From: CAYMCV01 sp964389005
GTDB lineage: Bacteria; Bacillota; Clostridia; Lachnospirales; Lachnospiraceae
Length of the DNA stretch: 19,207 nucleotides
Assembly (NCBI GenBank): GCA_964389005.1
Contig: CAYMCV010000044.1
Location: 1 to 19,207, forward strand
Direction of reading: 5' to 3'
The position numbers and the translations under genes were made by a program. The first letter of the stretch is position 1; each line of letters opens with the position of its first letter. This document shows, piece by piece, positions 1 through 8,626 of this stretch. A model generated the notes under the pieces. The model had not been told where the DNA came from, searched no databases, and saw only the letters and a list, made by a program, of their open reading frames with translations.

Positions 1-2111
1 CCGTCAGAAGATACAATAACAGTGTTTATTTTTCTCAAATCATAGGATATACGGGCAAAATTTCCAAAGACGAGTATGAACAGTATTCTGCCGACAACTC
101 CAATTACTCATTAAACGATTACGTTGGTAAAACCGGCATCGAACAGTACATGGAAACTGATTTGCAGGGAGTCAAAGGAAAAGAGACGATTTATGTTGAT
201 AATCTCGGAAAAATCATGGATACTACCGACCGTGTTGAACCGATTGCCGGAAATAATGTATATTTAACGATTGACAGCGATTTGCAGATGTCGGTATACC
301 ATATCATTGAACAGAAGATTGCCGGCATTTTGGTTTCTAAGATCAAAGATATTCGTAATTATGAACCCGATGAAAATACGGAATCAAAGGATATCATTAT
401 ACCGATTGCCAATGTATACAATGCACTATTGGAGAATAATGTCATTCAAATTTCTCATTTTTCAGATCCATATGCAAGCGAGACTGAAAAAGAAGTTTAT
501 GAGGCATTTTTAGCAAAGCAGATGGCAGTTAGCGAAAATCTTCGCGAAGAATTACTGACAACCGCGACTCCTTACGAGAAATTGACGAGAGAGTACCAGA
601 ATTATGAAAGTTATATCGTTTCCATGCTTTCCTCATCTTCTTGCGGAATCATTATGAAAGATGAGATTGATAAATCTGATGCAACTTATCTGGCATGGAC
701 TAAGAATGAAACCATTAGTTTGAAGGATTATTTGAATTATTGTATCGGGATGCGTTGGATTGACGTTACGAAACTAGATTTAAACGATTCCTATTCCGAC
801 TCCGAAGAAATCTACAGCGTTATCGTTGACTATATCATTCATCGATTGAACAACAATACGGAGTTTTCAAAGATACTTTACAAGTATATGATTGAAAACA
901 ATGATATTACAGGGAAACAAATTTGCACAATTCTTTGGGATCAGGACTTAATCAATATTGAAGAAGCGGAACTTATGAAACTAAAAGATAACAAAATATC
1001 CGCTTACAACTTTATATTGGATCGCATTTCAAATTTGGATATTACGCCCGCACAATTGGCGCTGGAGCCTTGTGCCGGTTCCTGTGTTATTACGGATGTC
1101 AAAACAGGAAATATATTGGCTCTCGTTTCTTATCCGAGTTATGACAACAATAAACTTGCGAATTCTGCTGATGCACAGTACCTTGTTAAAATGAACAATG
1201 ACCTGTCAAAACCACTTTGGAATTATGCAACGCAATATAAAAGTGCACCGGGTTCCACATTCAAAATGGTGAGTGCAATTGCAGGTCTACAAGAAAATGT
1301 CATCAATTTGCGTGATACCATAACTTGTACAGGGTACTTTGATACCCTAACCGGCAAAGTCCATAAATGCTGGATTAGCCCCGGCGCTCACGGAAAATTA
1401 AATGTTGTCGGCGGTATTGCAAATTCATGTAACTGCTTCTTTTATGAAGTCGGTTATCGTTTATCTGATGACGGCGAAGGCTACAATTCGGCAGTCGGCA
1501 TTGATACGCTCTATAAATATGCAGATTTGTTTGGTCTTTCCGAGAAATCGGGCGTTGAAATTTCCGAAGCCGAGCCGCAAGTTTCCACGGAATATCCGGT
1601 ACCGTCCGCAATCGGACAAGGCAATCATGCATATACATCCGTTGGCTTGGCTCGATATGTTACAACAATTGCAAACAGCGGAACGTGCTATAATCTAACG
1701 TTACTCGATCGTACGGAAGATGCCAATCACAACTTATTGACTGATTTTGAAGCAGAGATACGTAATAAAGTTGAGTTGCCGCAGAATATCTGGGATGCAG
1801 TCCACTTGGGAATGAAACAGGTGGTGGAGAAAAAAAGTTACTATACCAATATTGGAGTAACTGTCGCCGGTAAAACCGGTACCGCAGAGGAAAGTAATTC
1901 AAGCGCTGCTCATGCATTGTTTGTTGCATATGCGCCTTATGAGAATCCGGAAATTGCAGTTGTTACCCGTATTGCTAATGGCTATTCATCGGATTATGCT
2001 TCTCAAATCACCAAAGATATCATTATGTATTATTATCATCTGGCAGAACCCGAAGAAATTATCACGGGAACAGCGGAACAACCGCTGACCATTATCGGAA
2101 CCGGAGATTAA
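1..2111 (+). CDS. mrdA: Penicillin-binding protein 2 (class B, elongation transpeptidase), 5' end missing
   Basis: This class B transpeptidase cross-links peptidoglycan during elongation and works with the SEDS glycosyltransferase RodA, whose gene lies downstream. The frame is open from base 3 at the window edge, so the membrane anchor and most of the dimerisation domain lie outside. The visible part begins with the end of the PBP dimer domain (NSVYFSQIIGYTGKIS, then KTGIEQYME). The transpeptidase domain carries all three active-site motifs: STFK with the nucleophilic Ser at 1254-1256, SCN at 1425-1433, and KTGT at 1872-1883. Between the LTID..LQ stretch (about 267-290) and the domain start (ITDVKTGNILA, about 1089-1121) sits a helical, acidic insert of roughly 230-270 residues that is absent from proteobacterial PBP2. 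I recall similar inserts in clostridial PBP2. The choice of PBP2 over FtsI rests on the min/rodA neighbours. It is probably the middle of an mre-mrd-min operon. Confidence 0.93.
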   Translation, partial: VRRYNNSVYFSQIIGYTGKISKDEYEQYSADNSNYSLNDYVGKTGIEQYMETDLQGVKGKETIYVDNLGKIMDTTDRVEPIAGNNVYLTIDSDLQMSVYHIIEQKIAGILVSKIKDIRNYEPDENTESKDIIIPIANVYNALLENNVIQISHFSDPYASETEKEVYEAFLAKQMAVSENLREELLTTATPYEKLTREYQNYESYIVSMLSSSSCGIIMKDEIDKSDATYLAWTKNETISLKDYLNYCIGMRWIDVTKLDLNDSYSDSEEIYSVIVDYIIHRLNNNTEFSKILYKYMIENNDITGKQICTILWDQDLINIEEAELMKLKDNKISAYNFILDRISNLDITPAQLALEPCAGSCVITDVKTGNILALVSYPSYDNNKLANSADAQYLVKMNNDLSKPLWNYATQYKSAPGSTFKMVSAIAGLQENVINLRDTITCTGYFDTLTGKVHKCWISPGAHGKLNVVGGIANSCNCFFYEVGYRLSDDGEGYNSAVGIDTLYKYADLFGLSEKSGVEISEAEPQVSTEYPVPSAIGQGNHAYTSVGLARYVTTIANSGTCYNLTLLDRTEDANHNLLTDFEAEIRNKVELPQNIWDAVHLGMKQVVEKKSYYTNIGVTVAGKTGTAEESNSSAAHALFVAYAPYENPEIAVVTRIANGYSSDYASQITKDIIMYYYHLAEPEEIITGTAEQPLTIIGTGD

Positions 2112-2153
2112 TCATACATAAAAAACGACATCTAATTAGGGGAGAGACAACGC

Positions 2154-2822
2154 ATGAATGACAAGGTAAGTATTAAGGTACAACCGAACGGACTTGGGCT
2201 TCACATTGGTGAAGATGCTGATTTTCAGGATGTGGTAAAAGAAATCGAGAATAAGTTTTCAGAGAATGCAAAATTCTACGGAAAAGCCAAAATGACTGTA
2301 AGTTTTGACGGAAAAACACTTTCCGATTTGGAAGAACGAAAAATCATTGATGTCATTACCAAGAATTCCGAACTTGAAATCATCTGTATTATAGATAAAA
2401 ATACTGACAACAACGACATCAATATACGCGCATTACAACAATACAGCGAACCGGATTTAAAGCAGTTCAGTCGTTTTTATTCCAAAGAATTATCAGAAGG
2501 ACAGATTCTTGAAAGTGAAGGAAATATTGTCATTATTGGCAATATTCCGTCCGGATGCACAGTTATTGCTTCCGGAAATGCAATTATCCTTGGTGCTGTT
2601 TACGGTGAACTGTATGTCGGCCTCAGTTCCACCAAACATCAATATGTTATCGCATTTGATTTTCAACCTGAACGTATGGAAATCAATAAGATAAAATACA
2701 AACCTGATAAAAAGAACAAAATCAGCAGAAAAAACAAAGATAAACCGCATATTGCATACGTTGACGGTATTCGAATTGCGTTGGAACCCTTTACAAATGA
2801 ATTACCGAAAATTTTACAGTAA
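2154..2822 (+). CDS. minC: Septum site-determining protein MinC
   Basis: MinC inhibits FtsZ assembly away from mid-cell and is brought to the membrane by MinD, encoded next. The 222-residue protein has a variable N-terminal domain (about 1-100) and a C-terminal domain of short beta repeats (about 120-180) with the family pattern EGNIVIIGNIPSGCTVIASG followed by AIILGAVYGELYVG. The length fits the family. The start is ATG 2154, set by an AGGGGAGA site 8 nt upstream. The gene follows PBP2 after 42 nt and precedes minD by 49 nt, with no terminator between them, so cotranscription is likely. The C-terminal tail after about residue 185 is lysine-rich. Confidence 0.92.
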   Translation: MNDKVSIKVQPNGLGLHIGEDADFQDVVKEIENKFSENAKFYGKAKMTVSFDGKTLSDLEERKIIDVITKNSELEIICIIDKNTDNNDINIRALQQYSEPDLKQFSRFYSKELSEGQILESEGNIVIIGNIPSGCTVIASGNAIILGAVYGELYVGLSSTKHQYVIAFDFQPERMEINKIKYKPDKKNKISRKNKDKPHIAYVDGIRIALEPFTNELPKILQ

Positions 2823-2871
2823 TCATCATTTTATTTCGGTGGACAATTAAATCTTAGAAATGGAGATCATT

Positions 2872-3663
2872 ATGAGTGAAGTAATTGTCGTTACATCCGG
2901 AAAAGGGGGCGTTGGTAAGACAACAACGTCAGCAAATTTAGGAGCAGGACTGGCTTCTATGGGCAAAAAAGTCGTACTGATCGATACGGACATCGGCTTG
3001 CGTAATTTGGATGTGGTTATGGGTTTGGAAAACCGCATTGTATACAACTTAGTCGATGTGATTGAAGGGAACTGTCGCGTGAAACAAGCCTTGATAAAGG
3101 ACAAACGTTATCCGTCTCTTTATTTAATGCCTTCAGCGCAAACACGAGATAAATCAGCAGTCAATCCGGGACAAATGATAAAGATGATACAAGGATTGAA
3201 AGAACAATTCGATTACGTGATTCTGGATTGTCCGGCTGGTATCGAGCAAGGTTTTCAAAATGCAATTGCTGCGGCAGACAGGGCTTTGGTAGTAACAACA
3301 CCGGAGGTGTCGGCAATCAGGGATGCAGATCGCATTATCGGCTTACTGGAAGCAAACGAATTCAAACAGATTGATTTAATTATCAATCGTCTGCGAAATG
3401 ACTTAATCAAACGCGGAGATATGATGAATATTGATGATGTCGTAGATATTCTTTCCGTTCCGTTAATCGGTGCCGTCCCTGATGATGAGAATGTCGTAAT
3501 TGCGACCAATCGCGGAGAACCGTTGGTCGGAAGCAATACACTGGCGGGTATGGCATACCAAAATATATGCAAACGCGTTACCGGTACTGAGGTTGAACTG
3601 CTTGAATTTGGAAAAAGCATTACGTTTTGGGCTCGTTTTTCCGAAATCTTTCACAAGAATTAG
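2872..3663 (+). CDS. minD: Septum site-determining protein MinD (ParA/MinD ATPase)
   Basis: MinD is the membrane-binding ATPase of the Min system. It recruits MinC and is released from the membrane by MinE. The 263-residue product has the deviant Walker A motif GKGGVGKTT at residues 10-18, with signature Lys11 and Lys16. A MinD-type DTDIGLRNLDVVMG stretch follows near residue 40, and a Walker B-like VILDCPAG. The C-terminal tail, FGKSITFWARFSEIF, has the alternating pattern of the amphipathic membrane-targeting helix. I chose ATG 2872 over the in-frame ATG at 2860 because the upstream ATG overlaps the GGAG ribosome binding site at 2862-2865, and because MSEVIVVTSGKGG is the normal family N-terminus. 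minE starts 12 nt after the stop. Confidence 0.96.
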   Translation: MSEVIVVTSGKGGVGKTTTSANLGAGLASMGKKVVLIDTDIGLRNLDVVMGLENRIVYNLVDVIEGNCRVKQALIKDKRYPSLYLMPSAQTRDKSAVNPGQMIKMIQGLKEQFDYVILDCPAGIEQGFQNAIAAADRALVVTTPEVSAIRDADRIIGLLEANEFKQIDLIINRLRNDLIKRGDMMNIDDVVDILSVPLIGAVPDDENVVIATNRGEPLVGSNTLAGMAYQNICKRVTGTEVELLEFGKSITFWARFSEIFHKN

Positions 3664-3675
3664 GAGGGACGAACA

Positions 3676-3957
3676 ATGAGTAAATTCTTATGTATGTTTC
3701 GACGTAACAAATCAGGAAATGTTGCAAAAGATCGTCTCAAAATACTTTTAATTTCTGACAGAGTTAATTGCTCACCGGAGATTATGGAAAAGATTAAGAA
3801 TGACATTTGCGAAGTGATTTCAAAATACATGCAAATAGACAAAAACAGTATGGACATTCAGATTACGAAGACCGGAAATAAAGGTAAAAATGCCAAAATG
3901 CCGGCACTTTATGCAAATATACCGATCTTAAACTTAAAAAGTGACAAAACCGTTTAG
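3676..3957 (+). CDS. minE: Cell division topological specificity factor MinE
   Basis: MinE stimulates MinD ATPase and restricts MinCD to the poles. The 93-residue product has the expected short N-terminal membrane-targeting segment (SKFLCMFRR). This is followed by the MinD-contacting stretch DRLKILLISDRVNCSPEIME (residues about 20-40) and a topological-specificity domain ending in a DIQIT strand. An AGGAGGG site at 3662-3668 overlaps the minD stop and sits 7 nt before ATG 3676, so minD and minE are tightly coupled. Presence of MinE together with MinC and MinD implies an oscillating-type Min system rather than a DivIVA-anchored one. No DivIVA gene is visible in this window. Confidence 0.93.
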   Translation: MSKFLCMFRRNKSGNVAKDRLKILLISDRVNCSPEIMEKIKNDICEVISKYMQIDKNSMDIQITKTGNKGKNAKMPALYANIPILNLKSDKTV

Positions 3958-4028
3958 CCTTCTGTCACGATAAGATACATATGTCACATTTAACGATTGT
4001 GGCAAGAATAGCTTGGTAAAGAGGTTTA

Positions 4029-5150
4029 ATGATGCTAAAAAAATACAATTGGCGCGATTATGATATCAAATTGGTTCTGATGGTAATTTCCATAACTGTC
4101 ATCGGATTTCTGGCGATCAGCAGTGCGGAGGAAGGTTTACAAAAAAAACAAATCCTTGGTTTTGCACTGGGGATGGTTCTTATGATTGTCCTATCGCTGA
4201 TTGATTATCATTATTTTTTAAAAATCGCGCCAATTCTCTATCTTCTAAACATTGGTTTGCTGCTTTGGGTAGAATTTGCCGGACATAAGGTACTCGGTGC
4301 GGTACGATGGGTAGTTATTTTTGGTGTTAGTTTTCAACCTTCCGAAACATCAAAAATCTTATTGATTATCGTCTTTGCAACGTTTATAATGAAATATGAG
4401 AAAAAAATCAGTAGTTTTAAGATATTGCTCATGGCAGTGGTGCTTATTGCGCCACCTTTGGTTTTGATTTATCATCAACCTGATTTATCGACAACGATTG
4501 TGACTGCAATCATTTTTCTGTCTATGCTATATGTCGGTGGTGTAAACTATAAAATTGTGCTCGGTGCAATTGCATTGGCAGTACCGACTGTTATTTATTT
4601 ATTTATTCAAATTATACAGCCAAATCCCAAGTACGAAATTATTAAGGATTATCAAAGAGACCGTATACTTGCATGGCTGCATCCGGAAGACTACGCCTTG
4701 GAAGAAGCATATCAACAGTTGAATTCCATTATGGCGATTGGTTCCGGGCAATTAACGGGAAAAGGATTAAATAACAATGTTGTCAGTTCCGTCAAAAACG
4801 GAAATTTTATATCGGAACCGCAAACTGACTTTATTTTTACAATCATCGGTGAAGAATTGGGGTTCATCGGTGCTTGTACAGTTATTTTATTGTTGGCACT
4901 GATTGCAATTGAATGTTTGTCCATTGCTTATAAGGCAAAAGATACTGCTGGAAAGATTATCGGAACAGGTATGGCCGCTTTGATAGGATTTCAAAGTATG
5001 CTGAATATCGCGGTCACCACCGGGCTAATGCCGAACACAGGAATCACATTGCCATTTGTAAGCGCAGGATTGACTTCATTGGTCAGTCTTTATATGGGGA
5101 TTGGATTTGTTCTAAATGTTAGACTACAATGTATTAGGAAAAATAATTAA
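4029..5150 (+). CDS. rodA: RodA, SEDS-family peptidoglycan glycosyltransferase
   Basis: RodA polymerises lipid II into glycan strands during elongation as the partner of PBP2. The 373-residue product is almost entirely hydrophobic, with about ten membrane segments. It has the SEDS hallmarks [18 protein letters not shown] (about 96-113), the loop with GSGQLTGKG, and [19 protein letters not shown], whose Asp (D267, codon 4827-4829) matches the conserved acidic residue of the catalytic SEDS loop. The final [16 protein letters not shown] motif is also typical. The start is ATG 4029 or the adjacent ATG 4032; the GAGG at 4021-4024 favours 4032 slightly. RodA rather than FtsW or SpoVE is inferred from linkage to PBP2. 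The 71 nt after minE contain no clear terminator. Confidence 0.94.
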   Translation: MMLKKYNWRDYDIKLVLMVISITVIGFLAISSAEEGLQKKQILGFALGMVLMIVLSLIDYHYFLKIAPILYLLNIGLLLWVEFAGHKVLGAVRWVVIFGVSFQPSETSKILLIIVFATFIMKYEKKISSFKILLMAVVLIAPPLVLIYHQPDLSTTIVTAIIFLSMLYVGGVNYKIVLGAIALAVPTVIYLFIQIIQPNPKYEIIKDYQRDRILAWLHPEDYALEEAYQQLNSIMAIGSGQLTGKGLNNNVVSSVKNGNFISEPQTDFIFTIIGEELGFIGACTVILLLALIAIECLSIAYKAKDTAGKIIGTGMAALIGFQSMLNIAVTTGLMPNTGITLPFVSAGLTSLVSLYMGIGFVLNVRLQCIRKNN

Positions 5151-5166
5151 TTACGGGGGTTCTCAA

Positions 5167-5562
5167 ATGAACATAGCATTGATAGCACACGATGCCAAAA
5201 AGAAATTAATGCAGAATTTTTGCATTGCTTATCGAGGAATTTTGTGTAAAAACGAATTGTTTGCAACCGGTACCACCGGACGTCTGATTGAAGAAGTTAC
5301 GAATTTGAACATTCATAAATATTTGGCCGGACATCTGGGCGGAGAGCAACAAATCGGAGCACAGATTGAGCATAACCAAATCGATTTGGTCATTTTTTTG
5401 CGTGATCCGTTAACACCCAAATCACATGAACCTGATGTGAATAATGTCGTTCGCCTTTGTGATGTACACAATATTCCGTTGGCAACCAATTTGGCTTCAG
5501 CCGAATTGTTGATTAAGTCTTTGGACAGAGGAGACCTTGAGTGGCGTGAAATGTACAAATAA
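5167..5562 (+). CDS. mgsA: Methylglyoxal synthase
   Basis: MgsA converts dihydroxyacetone phosphate to methylglyoxal and phosphate, a bypass of lower glycolysis. The 131-residue product has IAHD at 6-9, the phosphate-binding ATGTTG at 33-38, RDPL with Asp80, SHEPDV with His87 and Asp90, and [10 protein letters not shown] near the end. The residue matching E. coli Asp71, the reported catalytic base, is Glu60 here (GGEQQIG, codon 5344-5346). The other matching active-site residues (His8, Asp9, Asp80, His87, Asp90) are kept. The start is ATG 5167, preceded by GGGGG at 5154-5158; an earlier in-frame start would overlap rodA and add non-family residues. Location after rodA is a context I associate with clostridial genomes. 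Confidence 0.92.
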   Translation: MNIALIAHDAKKKLMQNFCIAYRGILCKNELFATGTTGRLIEEVTNLNIHKYLAGHLGGEQQIGAQIEHNQIDLVIFLRDPLTPKSHEPDVNNVVRLCDVHNIPLATNLASAELLIKSLDRGDLEWREMYK

Positions 5563-6529
5563 AAGAGTCTGCGGATTGACAATGGCATGTCTGATGACAT
5601 TGTCGCTCATCGGATGTAGTTCAAATCAAATGAATATGCCGTATCATCGTTCCAGCGCTTCTCTGGCCTACAGCATTGATGCGTCGGCCGTTCAGACCGG
5701 AACTGCGGAACCGTTTGCTGCGCAATTATGTGTTGCGGCAAATGACGTCTCCATGCAAGGCGGGGTATCTCTAACCAATTCTTACGCTGCAGGTTTGTTT
5801 GACTTGAATCAGAGAGAAGTTCTTTATGCCAAAAATCAACACGAACAACTACCGCCTGCAAGTTTGACCAAGATTATGACAGCGTATGTTGCCTTAAAAT
5901 ATGGCAATTTGGATGATGTAATTACGGTAACCGAGAATTGTAAGATTACAGAATCGGGTGCGCAATTATTCGGTTTTAAACCCGGCGATCAGGTAACTTT
6001 GGATCAGGCACTGAATGCATTATTGGTTAATTCAGCCAACGATGCGGCACTTGTTATTGCCGAGCATGTAGGTGGTGGGAGTATTGATGAATTTATTCGT
6101 ATGATGAATGAAGAAGCAATTTCTATCGGTGCTACGAATACACACTTTATGAATCCCCATGGTTTAACGGCGGATGACCACTATTCAACAATTTATGATT
6201 TGTACTTAATTTTTAACCAAGTCATTCAATACGAACGTTTTCGTGAGATTATTCAATTAGCTTCTTACAGTTCCTCTTATACCGATGCGAGCGGAGCATC
6301 CAAAACCATTGCATTTGAAACCACCAACCAATATCTGAAAGGGAATGCAACGCTTCCGGAAAACATGACGATTTTGGGCGGTAAAACAGGTACTACAAAT
6401 GCCGCTAGGAATTGCTTGATTATTTATTCCAAAGATGCTGCCGGTAATCCGTACATTTCAGTTATCTTAAGCGCTGATACAAGAGAGAATTTGTATTTAG
6501 ATATGACAGAATTGCTGGAAGGAATATAA
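5537..6529 (+). CDS. D-alanyl-D-alanine carboxypeptidase, S11 family, predicted lipoprotein
   Basis: This DD-carboxypeptidase trims the terminal D-Ala from stem peptides outside the cell and so limits cross-linking. The active-site set is complete: SLTK at 109-112, SAN at 166-168 and KTGT at 283-286 (numbered from TTG 5537). The N-terminus is a lipoprotein signal, with basic residues, a hydrophobic run and the lipobox LIGC followed by SSN. The chain ends about 45 residues after KTGT, so the PBP5-type C-terminal beta domain and amphipathic anchor are absent; the lipid would be the anchor. There is no ATG start. Either TTG 5537 (3 nt from GAGGAG at 5528-5533) or GTG 5546 (12 nt away) is used, and both lie inside mgsA, giving a 17-26 nt overlap and probable translational coupling. 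Confidence 0.9.
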   Translation: MSGVKCTNKRVCGLTMACLMTLSLIGCSSNQMNMPYHRSSASLAYSIDASAVQTGTAEPFAAQLCVAANDVSMQGGVSLTNSYAAGLFDLNQREVLYAKNQHEQLPPASLTKIMTAYVALKYGNLDDVITVTENCKITESGAQLFGFKPGDQVTLDQALNALLVNSANDAALVIAEHVGGGSIDEFIRMMNEEAISIGATNTHFMNPHGLTADDHYSTIYDLYLIFNQVIQYERFREIIQLASYSSSYTDASGASKTIAFETTNQYLKGNATLPENMTILGGKTGTTNAARNCLIIYSKDAAGNPYISVILSADTRENLYLDMTELLEGI

Positions 6530-6553
6530 TTGCATAGAATAAGCGGAAAAAGG

Positions 6554-6582
6554 TTGTCTTTTTTGTTCAAATCAACTATAAT
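6554..6582 (+). promoter_or_regulatory. Sigma-A-type promoter for the P-loop gene
   Basis: TTGTCT at 6554-6559 and a perfect TATAAT at 6577-6582 are separated by 17 nt. The predicted transcript starts near 6589, about 75 nt before the next ATG. It separates the P-loop gene from the PBP2-to-carboxypeptidase operon, for which I see no clear terminator. Confidence 0.75.
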
Positions 6583-6664
6583 GTGAGCATACAGTCATAT
6601 CGATTTTTCGAATTAGCATTTCATTTCTAATCAACAAAAATAATACTTGGAGGTGTTTGTCGTC

Positions 6665-7084
6665 ATGGTTCAGATGATAATCGGGAATAATGGGAAAGGC
6701 AAATCAAAAGTTTTATTAGAAAAAGTGAATAACGAAATCAAAGAAATTCTTGGAAACATCGTTTTTGTAGATACAACATCCAAGCACATGTACGAACTTA
6801 ACAATAAGATACGCTTAATTAACGGAACGGAATACATAATAAATAACAGTGATATGTTTATTGGTTTTATATCCGGTATCATTTCTCAAGATCATGATTT
6901 ACAGCAAATGTACTTTGATAACTTCCTTAAACTTGCAGATACGGATGTGACAAAACTTCCTGATGTAATCAAACAATTAGAACTTGTCAGTGAAAAGTTC
7001 GGCGTTGATTTTTATCTATCGGTTTCGACCAGTAATGGCGACATTCCCGATTGCATCAAAGACCGTGTTTTGGTAGCACTTTAA
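6665..7084 (+). CDS. Small P-loop (Walker A) protein of unknown function
   Basis: This 139-residue cytoplasmic protein starts with a Walker A motif, GNNGKGKS (residues 7-14), and has a Walker B-like IVFVD at about 37-41. After that come the conserved-looking stretches HMYELNNKIRLIN and FIGFISGIISQDHDLQ. I recall homologues of this size in Lachnospiraceae that carry the name 'twitching motility protein PilT' or 'ATP-binding protein', but nothing here supports a pilus role: there is no secretion-ATPase domain and no pilus gene nearby. The start is ATG 6665, 10 nt after GGAGGT at 6649-6654; a TTG at 6647 lies inside that site and is rejected. It has its own promoter upstream and terminator downstream, so it is probably monocistronic. 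The function is unknown. Confidence 0.8.
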   Translation: MVQMIIGNNGKGKSKVLLEKVNNEIKEILGNIVFVDTTSKHMYELNNKIRLINGTEYIINNSDMFIGFISGIISQDHDLQQMYFDNFLKLADTDVTKLPDVIKQLELVSEKFGVDFYLSVSTSNGDIPDCIKDRVLVAL

Positions 7085-7093
7085 AAATGAATA

Positions 7094-7128
7094 CAAAGTC
7101 TCGGAACATTTCCGAGGCTTTTACTTTG
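7094..7128 (+). terminator. Intrinsic terminator-like hairpin after the P-loop gene
   Basis: CTCGGAA (7100-7106) pairs with TTCCGAG (7110-7116) around a 3-nt loop. The stem is followed by GCTTTTACTTT. Flanking CAAAGT and ACTTTG can pair as a second, outer stem. It starts 10 nt after the stop codon. Confidence 0.7.
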
Positions 7129-7151
7129 TGTAATAATCGCATTGATTCGAT

Positions 7152-7181
7152 TAGACAGTTTTTTCGTTAAATTGCTTTATA
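7152..7181 (+). promoter_or_regulatory. Possible promoter for the HlyD-like gene
   Basis: TAGACA (7152-7157) and TTTATA (7176-7181) are spaced by 18 nt, 21 nt before the start codon at 7203. That leaves a short leader that still includes the GGAG site. A promoter is expected here because a terminator lies just upstream. Confidence 0.45.
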
Positions 7182-7202
7182 GTTGATTTGTTGGAGATAG
7201 TT

Positions 7203-8597
7203 ATGGGAACAGAACGTGATAACAAGGTTGTGAAATTTCACAGATTTCCGCTTCATATCAACGTAGGGATGATTATTTTTATTGTCATTGCCATCTACGT
7301 TTGTGTTTGTGTTGTCATGTATTTTCGTTCCAAACCGATTTCGGGTTATGAAGTAAAGGAAGGATCTCTTTCTGTTTCAAATATTTACACAGGAATTGCA
7401 ATTCGTGATGAAGAAATCATTCAATCTGCAAATGCAGGGTATGTGAATTATTATGCCAGAGAAGGCGAAAAGGTAGCCTGCGGTGATTTGGTCTATACCA
7501 TGGATCAAAGCGGACGCCTTGCAGAACTTTTATCTGACGGTGAATTGGGAGAAAATACGCTTTCTGCCGATAACCTGAATGAAATCAAATCAGAAATCAT
7601 ACATTTCCAGCGAGAATTTGATTCGAAGACTTTTAGCAGTATTTATGAGTTTAAATACGACATGGAAGGAACTTCTTTAAAACTTGCCAACCTCAATATA
7701 TTAAAGAGCATCGAATCTTTGGATTCCGCTGCCGGATATGTTAGTCTTTGTAATGCGCCAAAAAGCGGATATGTGGTATATAACATTGACGGATACGAAA
7801 GTTTGCAGCCATCCGAAATTACATCCCAAATGTTTGAACAGGAAGAATATGAGAAAACACAATTAATCGGTGGAGAATTGGTGGGCGAGAACAGTCCCGT
7901 ATATAAATTTATCACCTCAGAGAATTGGTTTATTGTTATCCCTATTGATGAAACGCGTGCCGCAGAACTATCCGAAGAAACGCATGTAAAAGTACGCTTT
8001 TTAAAAGAACAGACTGAATCATGGGCAACTGCGGAAGTTCTCAATAAAGAGGATGGGCAATACTGTGTTCTTGGATTCAATAATTCTGTTGTATCATTTT
8101 GCAAAGACCGCTATATTGAGATTGAACTAATGACCGAACAGGAAATCGGTCTGAAGATTCCAAACACTGCAATTGCAGAGCGTGAATTCTTTCTGATTCC
8201 GAAGGAATATCTATTGGAAGCAAACCCTTCGAATGATACCTACTTATTTATGAAAGAAACCTATGCAGAAGACGGGACAATATCTGCGGAAGCCATTGAA
8301 CTTACAGTATATAACGAGACGGATACCGATTATTATGTGGATGAATCTGTATTGAGTATAGGAGATACGCTGTTAAAATATGATTCCTCCGAGAAATATT
8401 CCGTTAGTAAGAAAGGAACGCTTATCGGTGTTTACAATATCAATAAAGGTTACGCCGATTTTAGACAGATTGTTGTTCTTTATGCAAATGATGAATACTC
8501 AATTGTGAAATCTAATACATCTTACGGCCTAAGTACATATGACTATATTGTTTTGGATGCACAAAGTGTATCTGATGACGATTTTATCTATGAATAG
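7203..8597 (+). CDS. HlyD-like membrane protein (periplasmic-adaptor-like)
   Basis: This 464-residue protein has a short basic cytoplasmic N-terminus, one membrane helix (residues about 21-41) and a long acidic extracellular part. After the helix it shows features of HlyD/RND adaptor proteins: an early stretch resembling the barrel-sandwich start (GIAIRDEEIIQSANAGYVNYYAREGEKVACGD has the adaptor pattern, about 70-101), a short helical middle, then SGYVVYNIDG and a beta-rich C-terminal half. There is no ABC or RND transporter gene next to it, so an efflux role is not supported by context. It is followed by yggS after 29 nt and sepF, an arrangement I recall from related clostridia and which points to an envelope or division role. 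The start is ATG 7203 with GGAG at 7193-7196; the in-frame TTG codons upstream overlap that site. Confidence 0.72.
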   Translation: MGTERDNKVVKFHRFPLHINVGMIIFIVIAIYVCVCVVMYFRSKPISGYEVKEGSLSVSNIYTGIAIRDEEIIQSANAGYVNYYAREGEKVACGDLVYTMDQSGRLAELLSDGELGENTLSADNLNEIKSEIIHFQREFDSKTFSSIYEFKYDMEGTSLKLANLNILKSIESLDSAAGYVSLCNAPKSGYVVYNIDGYESLQPSEITSQMFEQEEYEKTQLIGGELVGENSPVYKFITSENWFIVIPIDETRAAELSEETHVKVRFLKEQTESWATAEVLNKEDGQYCVLGFNNSVVSFCKDRYIEIELMTEQEIGLKIPNTAIAEREFFLIPKEYLLEANPSNDTYLFMKETYAEDGTISAEAIELTVYNETDTDYYVDESVLSIGDTLLKYDSSEKYSVSKKGTLIGVYNINKGYADFRQIVVLYANDEYSIVKSNTSYGLSTYDYIVLDAQSVSDDDFIYE

Positions 8598-8626
8598 AAT
8601 TCTGTTTTGACAGGAGATTATATATT

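Noticed and set aside
3255..3620. Minus-strand open frame of 121 codons inside minD
   Set aside because: Antisense to a well-conserved gene, with a serine/isoleucine-rich translation typical of shadow frames.
6665..7084. Annotation as twitching-motility ATPase PilT
   Set aside because: The protein is far too short, lacks the secretion-ATPase domain boxes, and no type IV pilus gene is near.
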